Shown here one piece after another: positions 10,252-18,368 of a DNA stretch of 64,000 nt (position 1 is its first letter; every line of letters starts with the position of its first letter). Location: assembly GCA_021295835.1 (NCBI GenBank), contig JAGWBP010000005.1:38139-102138 (forward strand), read 5' to 3'. A program made the position numbers and the translations under genes. This stretch comes from Gemmatimonadota bacterium (GTDB lineage: Bacteria; Gemmatimonadota; Gemmatimonadetes; Longimicrobiales; Gaopeijiaceae). The notes under the pieces were generated by a model that saw only the letters and a program-made list of their open reading frames with translations, was not told where the DNA came from and made no database searches.

Positions 10252-10716
10252 CTACTGCGGGACCGACGTCCCCGCAAGATCCTCCTCGAAGAGGCGGCTA
10301 GGGTAGGTGTCAAGCAGCGCCCTGAAGGCCTCCTCGTAGCCCCCGACCTCGACTGCGCTTGGCGCTCCCAGCGGCTCGGGGCCCCGTCTGGCCACCCCCT
10401 CCATCACCCGAGCGACGCGATCGGGGGGCATCACACCCTCCTCCCTGACCTCTACCTCCAGGAAGAGGCCCCTGCCGTTGCGGGCGGCCGCGTAGCGGGC
10501 CGAGACGAGGCGCCGGGACGACTCGCCCCTGTAGCACGCCGCCACCACCAGGCCCCACTCGCGCCGACCCTGCACAAGGGGCGGGAAGAGCCAGAGGCGG
10601 TCGATGGCGGCGGCCCCGAGGGTGCGTCCGGTGCGGAGCACCGTCCTGGGAAGAGCCTCCGGCACGCCGTCCTCCGGCCCACCAGGCGGAGCGGCTCCCT
10701 TTGGCGGCCCGGTCAT
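10252..10716 (-). CDS. Hypothetical protein downstream of nrnA
   Basis: A 154-residue protein I do not recognise. The ATG at 10716 lies four bases past the nrnA stop, with GAGGGG just before it, so translation is probably coupled to nrnA. The first ~35 residues are Gly/Pro-rich. The rest is mixed alpha/beta with no signal peptide or membrane segment (LWLFPPLVQGRREWGLVVA, then YEEAFRALLDTYPSRLFEED). It ends a four-gene same-strand run of VTT protein, coaE, nrnA and this gene. Confidence 0.62.
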   Translation of the reverse strand: MTGPPKGAAPPGGPEDGVPEALPRTVLRTGRTLGAAAIDRLWLFPPLVQGRREWGLVVAACYRGESSRRLVSARYAAARNGRGLFLEVEVREEGVMPPDRVARVMEGVARRGPEPLGAPSAVEVGGYEEAFRALLDTYPSRLFEEDLAGTSVPQ

Positions 10717-10720
10717 CCCC

Positions 10721-11782
10721 TCACGCTCCGCTGTCGTGCGGCGTCGCGGGAGCGTCGGGGAGGGCCCGCTCCACCCTCCTCGCGACATCCCTGACGGCGC
10801 TCTCGAGCGGCCCGGCGACGACGGCGGCAGCAGCCCTCAGGTGCCCGCCCCCGCCCAGCTCGGCGGCGATCCGGTGGACATCGACCGGTGCCACCGACCT
10901 GAGCGAGACCTTGATCCGCCCATCTGTGGTGGTCCGGTGGAGGATCGCCACCTCGACGCCTTCCACGTCGCGCGGCACGTCGACGAAGCCCTCCAGGTCG
11001 TCGGGGGTGGCACCCAGGCGGTCGTACTCCGCCTTGGGGACGATCATCGATGCCACGCGCCCGCTCGATCGCCCCTCGGAGGCCACCTCGAGCGTAGCGA
11101 GCGCACTCCGCAGCAACCGGAAGCGGCGGAGCCGGTGCCCGCTGTAGGAGACGCGGTGGAGACTTCCGGGCTCCGCGCCTGCCTCTACGAGCACCGCGGC
11201 CGTGCGCAGGCACGCCGGGTCGGTGTTCTCGAAGCGAAAGCCCCCGGTGTCGGTCAGGATCGCGGTGTAGAGGGCACTCGCGATCTCCCTGCACAGCGGC
11301 ACTCCGGCGCGTTCGATCAGCTCGAAGACGAGCTGTCCGGTGGCGCAGGCGGCCGGATCGGCCAGGACAAGCCCCTCGATAGCGCGAGCACTCGGGCGGT
11401 GGTGGTCGATCACGACCTTCGGGAGTCCCCGAATCAGGCGGGCGACTCTACCGATTCTGCGCACGTCGTTCGTGTCCACGACCACCGCGAGCCCGGCTCG
11501 CCGGCAGAGATCCCTCGCTTCGGCGCCGCTGGCGGCGACCACCCACTCGGGGTCGCCGAGGAGGAAGGCGTAGCGCTCGGGATATGGGGTCGGATTGACG
11601 ATCCACGCCGCAACGCCCATCCGGCGGAGGAACCAGGCCAGGCCGGCCTCCGAGCCGGCACCGTCCCCGTCGGCGTTCGCGTGCGTGGTGATCACCACCT
11701 CGCCGACCTCGGCGAGCGCATCCAGGATCTCGTCGAGCACCGCTTCCCGACCCTGGGGAACCGCTCGGCTCACCTGGTTCAC
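10721..11782 (-). CDS. nrnA: DHH/DHHA1 oligoribonuclease / pAp phosphatase, NrnA-type
   Basis: A 353-residue cytoplasmic phosphoesterase that degrades short RNA oligonucleotides and often 3'-phosphoadenosine-5'-phosphate. The DHH domain shows the metal ligands THANADGDGAGSE near residue 33, VVVDTND near 100 and VIDHHRP near 125. The C-terminal DHHA1 domain ends in the glycine-rich GGGGHLRAAAA substrate motif. The start is a GTG at 11782 whose GTGA overlaps the coaE stop, so the two are translationally coupled. Confidence 0.92.
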   Translation of the reverse strand: MNQVSRAVPQGREAVLDEILDALAEVGEVVITTHANADGDGAGSEAGLAWFLRRMGVAAWIVNPTPYPERYAFLLGDPEWVVAASGAEARDLCRRAGLAVVVDTNDVRRIGRVARLIRGLPKVVIDHHRPSARAIEGLVLADPAACATGQLVFELIERAGVPLCREIASALYTAILTDTGGFRFENTDPACLRTAAVLVEAGAEPGSLHRVSYSGHRLRRFRLLRSALATLEVASEGRSSGRVASMIVPKAEYDRLGATPDDLEGFVDVPRDVEGVEVAILHRTTTDGRIKVSLRSVAPVDVHRIAAELGGGGHLRAAAAVVAGPLESAVRDVARRVERALPDAPATPHDSGA

Positions 11783-12381
11783 GACGTCCCGACCCTCAGC
11801 TCGTCGAGCACGCCGAGGGCGCGTCGGGCGAGCTCGGCCCTAGTGCCCGAGTTCTCGATCACGATGTCGGCTCTCTCCCGCCTCTCCTCGTCGGGAAGCT
11901 GCGCGTCGATCACGGCCTGGGCCTCCTCCTCGTCCATCTCTCTGGTCTCGGCCATGCGGCGGCGGCGGAGCGCCTCCGGCGCCTGGACCACCACCACGAT
12001 GTCAACCTCGCTCTCCATCTCGCGCTCGAGGAGGAGCGGCGATTCCCACACCGCCAGCTCCTCGCCCGCGTCGCGCTGCCGCGCCGTCCACTCCCGCGCG
12101 AGGGCCCTCACCTCGGGGTGGACGACCGATTCGAGGCGGCGGCGGGCCTCTGCGTCGGCGAATACCAAGCGCCCCAGCGCCCGGCGGTCGAGCGTGCCGT
12201 CCGGCAAGAGCACCTCCGTCCCGAAGATCTCCACTACGCGCTCAAGTCCAGCCGTACCGGGTGCCACCGCCCTACGCGCAAAGTCGTCGGCGGAGGCCAC
12301 CTGCGCACCCGCCTTCCTCCAAATCTCGGCGACGGTGGACTTTCCCGCCGCCACCCCGCCCGTCAGGCCGACAGTCAGCAC
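11779..12381 (-). CDS. coaE: Dephospho-CoA kinase
   Basis: Catalyses the last step of coenzyme A synthesis, phosphorylating the 3'-hydroxyl of dephospho-CoA. The P-loop GGVAAGKST sits at the extreme N-terminus, followed by the ADDFAR substrate region and a CoaE-like lid (HPEVRALAREWTARQ). The 200-residue length is typical. I chose the GTG at 12381, which has GGAG six bases upstream; the longer frame upstream would overlap the VTT-protein gene. The gene lies directly after the VTT gene and overlaps nrnA by four bases. Confidence 0.93.
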   Translation of the reverse strand: MLTVGLTGGVAAGKSTVAEIWRKAGAQVASADDFARRAVAPGTAGLERVVEIFGTEVLLPDGTLDRRALGRLVFADAEARRRLESVVHPEVRALAREWTARQRDAGEELAVWESPLLLEREMESEVDIVVVVQAPEALRRRRMAETREMDEEEAQAVIDAQLPDEERRERADIVIENSGTRAELARRALGVLDELRVGTS

Positions 12382-12394
12382 GCGAACTCCGGCG

Positions 12395-13255
12395 TCACAT
12401 CCCGAAGGCGCCGGTCGCCCCAAGAGCCACCAGCGTATTGAAGATGGCATTGCCGCAGAGCACCGCCGCCATGACCGGCGCGAGCGAGTAGCGGAGGAAG
12501 GCCATCGGAACCACGACGAGCTCGTTCGGGAGCGGCACGAAGGCGGCGTAGAGGAAGAGCAGCCCCAGCGGCAGCAGGCGGTGGCGGCGCCCGAGCGCCT
12601 CGGCGCGCGCCTGGAAGCGGGCGATCCGACCGTGGGCGATGTCGCGAGTGGCGCTCCGCGTCGCGCGGCCGATCAGGTAGCCCAGCAGGTCGCCGCACGT
12701 CATCCCGGCGGAGATTACGGCCAGGGCGGGCACGGGCGCGAATCCCGCGTCCAGGAAGAAGGGGAAGAAGAGGGCGACCGGCACCGGCCAGACCAGGTTG
12801 AAGCCGCTGGCTGCAGCGGCAAGGAAGAGTCCGGGGTATCCGGCTCGCGCGGCCGCATCGCGCACGGCCTCGATCTCGCCGGCATTCAGATTCACCCACG
12901 CCGCCGATAGGAGGATGGCGGCGATGGCGATGGTCTTGAGGGCGAGTGGCGCCCCTCTCACCCACCCCTCCGGGCGATTTCCCCGGCGCATGCGTCGGCG
13001 CATGGAGTGCGACCAGCGCACGAAGTCGACGACATCGCGGAGTGGGGGAGTCGCATCCGGTTCGCCGTAGGCGGTCTCGAGACGCCACGCCAGGTACTGC
13101 CGCGAAGGAACGGGAAGAAACGGCGGCCTCCGCTGCCAGCCCCGCGGCCGAAAGGCCCACGCGGCCCCGAGGAACGCGGGCCAGAGCCAGGGGCGAAAGG
13201 TGGCCATCCTGACGAGAGGGCCGAGCTGGCGATTACCGCTGCTGCGTTGCTTCAT
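12395..13255 (-). CDS. VTT/DedA-like membrane protein
   Basis: A 286-residue multi-pass protein. The first ~100 residues are basic and have no family I can name (MRRRMRRGNRPEGW). The rest is a VTT (SNARE-associated, DedA/TMEM64-like) domain: helices around LKTIAIAAILLSAAWVNL, LFLAAAASGFNLVWPVPVALFFPFF and VPALAVISAGMTCGDLLGYLIGR, with FLYAAFVPLPNELVVVPMAF near the end. DedA-type proteins move undecaprenyl phosphate or phospholipids across the inner membrane. The exact substrate here is unknown. The start could be the TTG at 13264 or the ATG at 13255. Confidence 0.78.
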   Translation of the reverse strand: MKQRSSGNRQLGPLVRMATFRPWLWPAFLGAAWAFRPRGWQRRPPFLPVPSRQYLAWRLETAYGEPDATPPLRDVVDFVRWSHSMRRRMRRGNRPEGWVRGAPLALKTIAIAAILLSAAWVNLNAGEIEAVRDAAARAGYPGLFLAAAASGFNLVWPVPVALFFPFFLDAGFAPVPALAVISAGMTCGDLLGYLIGRATRSATRDIAHGRIARFQARAEALGRRHRLLPLGLLFLYAAFVPLPNELVVVPMAFLRYSLAPVMAAVLCGNAIFNTLVALGATGAFGM

Positions 13256-13285
13256 CGCCACCAAGCTACACGAATATGGCCGGTG

Positions 13286-13338
13286 ACGGGCCGCTCGGGG
13301 TGCTTCGTGGACAGATTCCAGCCACTATCTGTCAGATT
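13286..13338 (+). repeat. 53-bp duplicate, copy 1, with GACAGAT/ATCTGTC inverted repeat
   Basis: 52 of 53 bases match a second copy at 16411-16463 in the same orientation. Inside it, GACAGAT (13310-13316) and ATCTGTC (13327-13333) form a 7-bp inverted repeat with a 10-base spacer. It lies upstream of the VTT gene and just past the 3' end of the beta-propeller gene. Confidence 0.85.
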
Positions 13339-13342
13339 TCAC

Positions 13343-14752
13343 TCACCTCGCCCCACCCCTGCGGTCGCCAGCGGAGCAGCTGGCCCGTCCTTCGCCCAAG
13401 TCGGGGGCCTGCCGCATCCCGGGATCCACCATGTCGTAGTACGCTACCGACTCAACGTCCAACTCGTCCCGTTCGACCAGAAGCACATAGTCATCGCCGA
13501 TGTCCAACACCCACGCTCCGGGAGGCACCGCCAACGCGCACGCCAATGCCCCGGACGAGTCGAACCCGAACCATGTGTTGGTGCGAACACCCAGCGGCCT
13601 GAAGTTTCGTACCCAGAGGCGCCGGTCGGTCCCGACGAGGAACCTCGAGTACAGATGCGCCGAATCGGGGTAGGGGTATGCCTCGAGTGCCCGGCGAGCG
13701 TCTCTAAGGTATCGACCATCCCTGTTCGGGTCACTCGCCAGCCTTCCCTCGATCCACGTCCGGATCATCTCGTCCGTGACCGGCACGCGCTCCACCTTCC
13801 AACGCACGATCGTCGTAAGCCGGCCGTCCGAGTCGATCAGTTCGATCTCCGCCCTGCTTCCTTCGCCAACCGCAACAACCTTCCCCCACGGCACGGCCAT
13901 ACCCATCGGCGCGAACGGCACCACAATATCCGTGGGAAACGGCCCGATCTCCGTGGGAAGAACAGTCTCAGCCCACTCGATCCATGCAACCCTGCCAATA
14001 GCCCGTTCGCGGCTGCCATCCGCCCCGAACCTGTGGAACACCAGCGTGTCTCGCCACGACGAACGCCGGACCGGCCTGGCACGGCGCTCATCGATCACCT
14101 CCTGCGATCCCAGTGCGCGGTGCTCCCCCATCAGATACCCGCCCGCGAACCTGCCGAGTGCACTCGTTCCGGGCCCAAGTTCCCGAGTGTTCGCGGTCAG
14201 CGAGGAAACCTGGACTCCCGAAGGATCGAACACCTTGAGCCGCTTCACGCTGTGCTCCCACGTTTCCACCCGCCCGTCGTCCAGAACGAACATGCCGTTG
14301 GCACAGCCTCCCTCCACGAACTCCTCGGGCCCCTCACCCTCGCGGCCCGTGCCCGTGATGTAGACTCCCGTGCTGTCGTACCATCGCAGAATCGGAGGCA
14401 GACAGTTGGCGACGACGATGCGTCCGCCCGCAAGTACTCGCGCCTGACCCACACTGTGCAGAAGATACATGTCCTCGCCTGTTGCCGCCCCGATCCGCAC
14501 GCGGGGCCGGAGCGAGAGAACAAGCGTGCTGCCCGGAAGGTCCGACACCACGACATTGACGCCAGCGCTGTCGTAGCGCTGCTGCTCCGCCGCCACGGCA
14601 GCCCATGCGCCCGTGGCGGCGGCGATCCAAACGCTGGCCAGAACTCGTAGCCACCATCGCCCCGGCGGCGAACCCTGCGGCGTCAGCAAGGCGTTGGAGA
14701 TCTCACTACCCCCGCAGTCCAGTGTATTCCGGGGTCTGCACCGTCTCTTCAT
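13343..14752 (-). CDS. Exported six-bladed beta-propeller protein
   Basis: A 469-residue protein with a clear signal segment at about residues 33-50 (RVLASVWIAAATGAWAAVAA). Repeated four-stranded blades follow, with aromatic and Gly/Asp turn patterns (GGRIVVANCLPPILRWYDSTG, WEHSVKRLKVFDPSG, GTDRRLWVRNFRP). This matches the NHL/six-bladed propeller exports common in Gemmatimonadota and Bacteroidota, whose function is mostly unknown. The ATG at 14752 has AGGAG upstream, and its ATGA overlaps the stop of the preceding fragment at 14749. The C-terminus is Gly/Arg-rich. Binding or scaffold roles are possible; no catalytic motif was seen. Confidence 0.75.
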   Translation of the reverse strand: MKRRCRPRNTLDCGGSEISNALLTPQGSPPGRWWLRVLASVWIAAATGAWAAVAAEQQRYDSAGVNVVVSDLPGSTLVLSLRPRVRIGAATGEDMYLLHSVGQARVLAGGRIVVANCLPPILRWYDSTGVYITGTGREGEGPEEFVEGGCANGMFVLDDGRVETWEHSVKRLKVFDPSGVQVSSLTANTRELGPGTSALGRFAGGYLMGEHRALGSQEVIDERRARPVRRSSWRDTLVFHRFGADGSRERAIGRVAWIEWAETVLPTEIGPFPTDIVVPFAPMGMAVPWGKVVAVGEGSRAEIELIDSDGRLTTIVRWKVERVPVTDEMIRTWIEGRLASDPNRDGRYLRDARRALEAYPYPDSAHLYSRFLVGTDRRLWVRNFRPLGVRTNTWFGFDSSGALACALAVPPGAWVLDIGDDYVLLVERDELDVESVAYYDMVDPGMRQAPDLGEGRASCSAGDRRGGAR

Positions 14753-15414
14753 TCCCTGCTCTCCTGGTCCGGCTGCCGGGACAAAGCTACAGCAGCAACG
14801 ATGGTGTGCGCTTTGCCGTCCGCATCGATCCAAGTCCGCCAAATACGGCCGGGGCCGACGAACCCGGACCAACTGCCCTCGAGCCGCGTGCTCGCGACCA
14901 AGGTCCCCCGCACCGGATGGACCAGCTCCAGCACCGTGTCGTGGTAGCGGCCGCCCGGACGGATCATTCTGTTTCCCATCTGATCCCGGAGCGTGTCGAG
15001 CGCCTCCTTCCATTCCGGCGCGGCGATCCCGAAGAGCATCCAAACACCCAAAGTGTCCGCGGCCAAGCCCGCTGTGAACGTCTCCGGCGCGCGGTCAAGC
15101 GATCTTACCTTCGATCGGTGCACCCAAGGATCGAACCACTCGCGTTCGCCCACAAGCTCCGCAACTCTGTGTCCATCGTAGGTCCAGCGCTCCAAACGCC
15201 ATTCGTTGATCGGGGCCGCCCAGAACGACGGGCCGTCCGTACTGGCAAGCCACCGCAGCAGCAACGACATGAGGTCGCTTCTGAACGCGGGTTCCTCAAC
15301 TCCGAAAGAAAGCTTCCACTCTCCTTGGCTGTTGTAGACATGTAGAGGAAATCCGGCCGCGTTACGTGTGGCGATTGGCCCGGACGCCACGAATCTCGAC
15401 GAATCGAACGCCAA
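14749..15414 (-). CDS. N-terminally truncated beta-propeller protein
   Basis: 221 residues from a TTG at 15414, resembling the C-terminal half of a six-bladed propeller (GFPLHVYNSQGEWKLSFG, WRLERWTYDGHRVAELVG, DTVLELVHPVRGTLVAST). In frame upstream, about 25 further residues read plausibly (PGTVVRRHRLEGRSIWDLAF), but an in-frame TGA near 15495 ends the open frame. No signal peptide is present, unlike its downstream neighbour. The 5' part seems to have been lost or replaced by the lipoprotein pseudogene upstream. It may not be functional. Confidence 0.5.
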   Translation of the reverse strand: MAFDSSRFVASGPIATRNAAGFPLHVYNSQGEWKLSFGVEEPAFRSDLMSLLLRWLASTDGPSFWAAPINEWRLERWTYDGHRVAELVGEREWFDPWVHRSKVRSLDRAPETFTAGLAADTLGVWMLFGIAAPEWKEALDTLRDQMGNRMIRPGGRYHDTVLELVHPVRGTLVASTRLEGSWSGFVGPGRIWRTWIDADGKAHTIVAAVALSRQPDQESRE

Positions 15415-15433
15415 GTCCCAAATGGAGCGCCCC

Positions 15434-15982
15434 TCAAGGCGGTGTCGGCGGACGACTGTTCCCGGCGGCCTCGACCATGTAGTGCCCCGCGACGGCTCCG
15501 GGAACCGTCACGGTCCTTTTCCACATGTCGCCCACCCCCATCGCTGGCAGCCGCCAGGCTGGCCTCGGTAGGCAGCGGGTCGCCCACTGGGTAGTATGGC
15601 TGCCGCCCCACCCCGGTATGATCCATCGCCGCCTTCGTCGGGAGGGTGACGATCACCTCGCCCCGGTCGATCGCCAACCGCGCCTCGCCGGAGACCGTCA
15701 GCGTAACGGGGGTGTTCGGCAGAAGCTCACCACCGGCCGAGACCGCGAGCGCCAGCCGGGGCGTGAACGGGATCAACGAGCGTGTCGGCGTCGTCCGCAG
15801 ACGAACCAGCTATCGTCCGACTCGGAGCCCGCCGCCACCCTCAGCTCGCCTCCATCCACCACGACCCGCCCCGCGGCAGCGGGCGAAGCGGTGCCGGTCG
15901 GGTCCGTGCACACGGCCACCACCGCACACAGTAGCGCAACAGCCAGCAGGGCCGCAACCGGCCAGCCTCTCGAAGTCCTCAT
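15434..15982 (-). pseudogene. Lipoprotein gene broken by two frameshifts
   Basis: A good start (ATG at 15982, GAGGAGAG upstream) leads into a lipoprotein-like signal (PVAALLAVALLCAVVAVC) and then VVVDGGELRVAAG. The frame stops at 15773. A coherent continuation reads on in a second frame (PFTPRLALAVSAGGELLPNT, then IDRGEVIVTLPTKAAMDHTG) to about 15530. A third frame then gives MGVGDMWKRTVTVPGAVAGH and HYMVEAAGNSRPPTPP before a stop at 15434. The three pieces join smoothly into one ~180-residue exported protein. I therefore read it as a single gene with two indels, or as sequencing errors. Function is unknown. Confidence 0.55.
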
Positions 15983-16541
15983 GTCGCTCTCCTCTCCCGA
16001 TACGGGTTCCGCTCCCCTGGACACTCCGTACACACGGGCACCGGGCCCGTGTTCAGCGTGTTCGCGCAGGTAAGGACAGCGAGAATAGCCCCGCCTATTC
16101 ACCCGGTGCCGTCGGGAGCTACCCGCCAAGCCGCTCTATGGGCTGTTGTATTCGGCAGGTGACCCGACATAGGGGCCTGCTCGAACAAGCTGAACACTCC
16201 CACAGTACGCGCCCCGGCGGGTTCCCGCGAGGGCAATCGAGATTCGCGGGCTTCCAGCAACGAGAGAGAGGGGCAGGTGCGGGGGACCTCTCCGGCCACG
16301 CCTCGCGCGCGCGGGCCGTCAGGAAACCTCGCCCGATCCAAGGTGCCACGACACCGCCAAGCCCGCGCTGACGTGTCGCCTCCCCATCCATGCAAACGGT
16401 TGCGGGGAGCACGGGCCGCTCGGGGTGCTTCGTGGACAGATTCTAGCCACTATCTGTCAGATTCTCGGTCGGAAAGGGCCGATCGAATCGTGGACTGCTA
16501 ACTTCCCGAGGACGCTGCAAGACCCGATAACCCGCATAGCC
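15983..16541. other. Non-coding stretch upstream of the DUF255 gene
   Basis: About 560 bases with no supportable gene; the open frames here lack ribosome sites and protein-like composition. It contains the second copy of the 53-bp duplicate (16411-16463). Confidence 0.5.
16411..16463 (+). repeat. 53-bp duplicate, copy 2
   Basis: Matches 13286-13338 at 52 of 53 positions, including the GACAGAT and ATCTGTC arms. It lies about 80 bases upstream of the DUF255 start and reads toward that gene, so it could act as an operator or promoter element (inference). Confidence 0.85.
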
Positions 16542-18368
16542 ATGCCCAACCGTCTCGCCACCGAAACCAGCCCGTACCTGCTGCAGCACGCCGACAATCC
16601 CGTCCAGTGGTATCCCTGGGGCGACGAGGCGCTCCGGCTGGCGCGCGAGCAGGACCGTCCGATACTCCTCTCGGTCGGCTACTCGGCCTGCCACTGGTGC
16701 CACGTCATGGAGCGCGAGTCGTTCCGCGACCCCGAGGTGGCGGCGCTGATGAACGAGTCCTTCGTGAACGTCAAGGTGGACCGCGAGGAGCGGCCCGACA
16801 TCGACTCGATCTACATGCGGGCCGTGCAGGCGATGACCGGGCAGGGCGGCTGGCCGCTCACGGCCTTCCTTACCCCCGACGGGGCTCCCTACTACGGCGG
16901 CACCTACTTCCCGCCAGCGCCCCGGCCTGGCCTGCCCTCCTTTCGGCAGCTCCTGGCGGCGGCGGCAGCGGCGTATCGGGAGCGCAGCGGCGAGGTGGTG
17001 CAGGCAAGCGCCCGCCTGACCGAGATGCTGGAGCGCAGCGCCATCGAGGCGCACTCCAGCGACGGTCGCGGCATGGTCGAAGACGGGCGCCTCTTCGAGC
17101 ACGCCGTTCAGGTGGCTGGACGCACCTTCGATCCGGCCCACGGGGGCTTCGGCAGCGCCCCCAAGTTTCCGCAACCCGACTTCCTCGGTTTCCTGCTCCG
17201 CACCGGCGACGGCGAGGAGCGCGGACCCTCGATGGCCGTGCGCACCCTGCAGCGGATGGCGGCCGGGGGGATCCGGGACCACTGCGGGGGCGGCTTCCAC
17301 CGCTATTCGGTCGACGCCCGCTGGCTGGTGCCGCACTTCGAGAAGATGCTCTACGACAACGCGCTCATCGCCCGCTCGCTCGTCCAGGCCAGCGTGCTCC
17401 TGGGCCCGCAGCGGGGAGCGGGGCTGGCCGAGGTCGCAGAGGAGACGCTCGACTACATGATCCGTGACCTAGGATCGCCGGAGGGCGCCTTCTTCTCCTC
17501 TCGGGACGCCGACTCCGAGGGTGAGGAGGGGACCTTCTACCTATGGACGCCGGAGCAGGTGGAGGAGGCGCTCGGCAGGAGCGACGCACGCCTCCTCTGC
17601 CGAGTGTACGACGTGAGCGAGGCAGGCAACTTCGAGGGCAGGAACATCCTGCACCTGCCGCACGACCTGGACGCCGTGGCCCGAAGCGAGGGGATGTCGC
17701 GCGACGAGCTGGACCGGGTGCTGGCGGAGTCGCTCGCCAGAATGATGGAGGTCAGGAGCTCGCGACCGGCGCCCAGGCGCGACGACAAGGCCATCACGGC
17801 GTGGAACGGCATGGCGATTCAGGCCCTTGCCGAGGCGGGGCGTGCGCTCGGACAACCGGACTACACCCGGCGGGCCGAGATCGCGGCCGAGCACCTGCTG
17901 GACGCGCTCCGGGCGGACAACCGCCTGATGCGCATCTGGGCGGGAGGGCGCGCCCAGATCGGTGGCTTCCTGGAGGACTACGCCGCCCTGGGCACTGCCT
18001 GCATCTCGCTCTACGAGGCGACGCTGGCGCCGCGCTGGACCGAGGAGGCCACCTGGTGCGCCGACGCGGCGCTGGCGCACTTCTGGTCGAGCTCCGAGCG
18101 GCTCTTCTACGACTCGCCTGCGGACGGCGAAGAGCTGCTGGTCAGGCCGAGGGAGATCATGGACAACGCCACGCCGTCGGGGAACTCGCTTGCGGTCGAG
18201 CTCCTCGTCCGAATAGGGGCGCTGACATGTTCCAGCGAGTACCTGGAGGTCGTCGAGACGGTGCTCCGGAGGGAGCGCGGTGCCATGGAGCGCTATCCGC
18301 TTGGCCTGGGCCGACTTCTCGCGGCGATGCACTCCTACGAGACTTCCCCCATGGAATGCAAGAGATGA
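16542..18368 (+). CDS. DUF255 thioredoxin-like protein, YyaL/SSP411 family
   Basis: 608 residues, cytoplasmic. The N-terminus has the DUF255 thioredoxin-like domain: [28 protein letters not shown], and [12 protein letters not shown] with the CxxC at about residues 47-50. It continues with an (alpha/alpha)6-barrel-like domain ([40 protein letters not shown]), as in YyaL and mammalian SPATA20. The biochemical role of the family is unsettled. The chosen ATG at 16542 begins exactly at the conserved motif; upstream sequence is not protein-like. Its stop overlaps the start of the E1 gene by four bases, suggesting co-translation. The length is somewhat short of the usual ~680. Confidence 0.9.
   Translation: MPNRLATETSPYLLQHADNPVQWYPWGDEALRLAREQDRPILLSVGYSACHWCHVMERESFRDPEVAALMNESFVNVKVDREERPDIDSIYMRAVQAMTGQGGWPLTAFLTPDGAPYYGGTYFPPAPRPGLPSFRQLLAAAAAAYRERSGEVVQASARLTEMLERSAIEAHSSDGRGMVEDGRLFEHAVQVAGRTFDPAHGGFGSAPKFPQPDFLGFLLRTGDGEERGPSMAVRTLQRMAAGGIRDHCGGGFHRYSVDARWLVPHFEKMLYDNALIARSLVQASVLLGPQRGAGLAEVAEETLDYMIRDLGSPEGAFFSSRDADSEGEEGTFYLWTPEQVEEALGRSDARLLCRVYDVSEAGNFEGRNILHLPHDLDAVARSEGMSRDELDRVLAESLARMMEVRSSRPAPRRDDKAITAWNGMAIQALAEAGRALGQPDYTRRAEIAAEHLLDALRADNRLMRIWAGGRAQIGGFLEDYAALGTACISLYEATLAPRWTEEATWCADAALAHFWSSSERLFYDSPADGEELLVRPREIMDNATPSGNSLAVELLVRIGALTCSSEYLEVVETVLRRERGAMERYPLGLGRLLAAMHSYETSPMECKR

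Noticed and set aside
16119..16412. 97-codon minus-strand frame in the 16-kb gap
   Set aside because: No ribosome site, no hydrophobic or domain pattern, and it ends at the repeat boundary; most likely chance.
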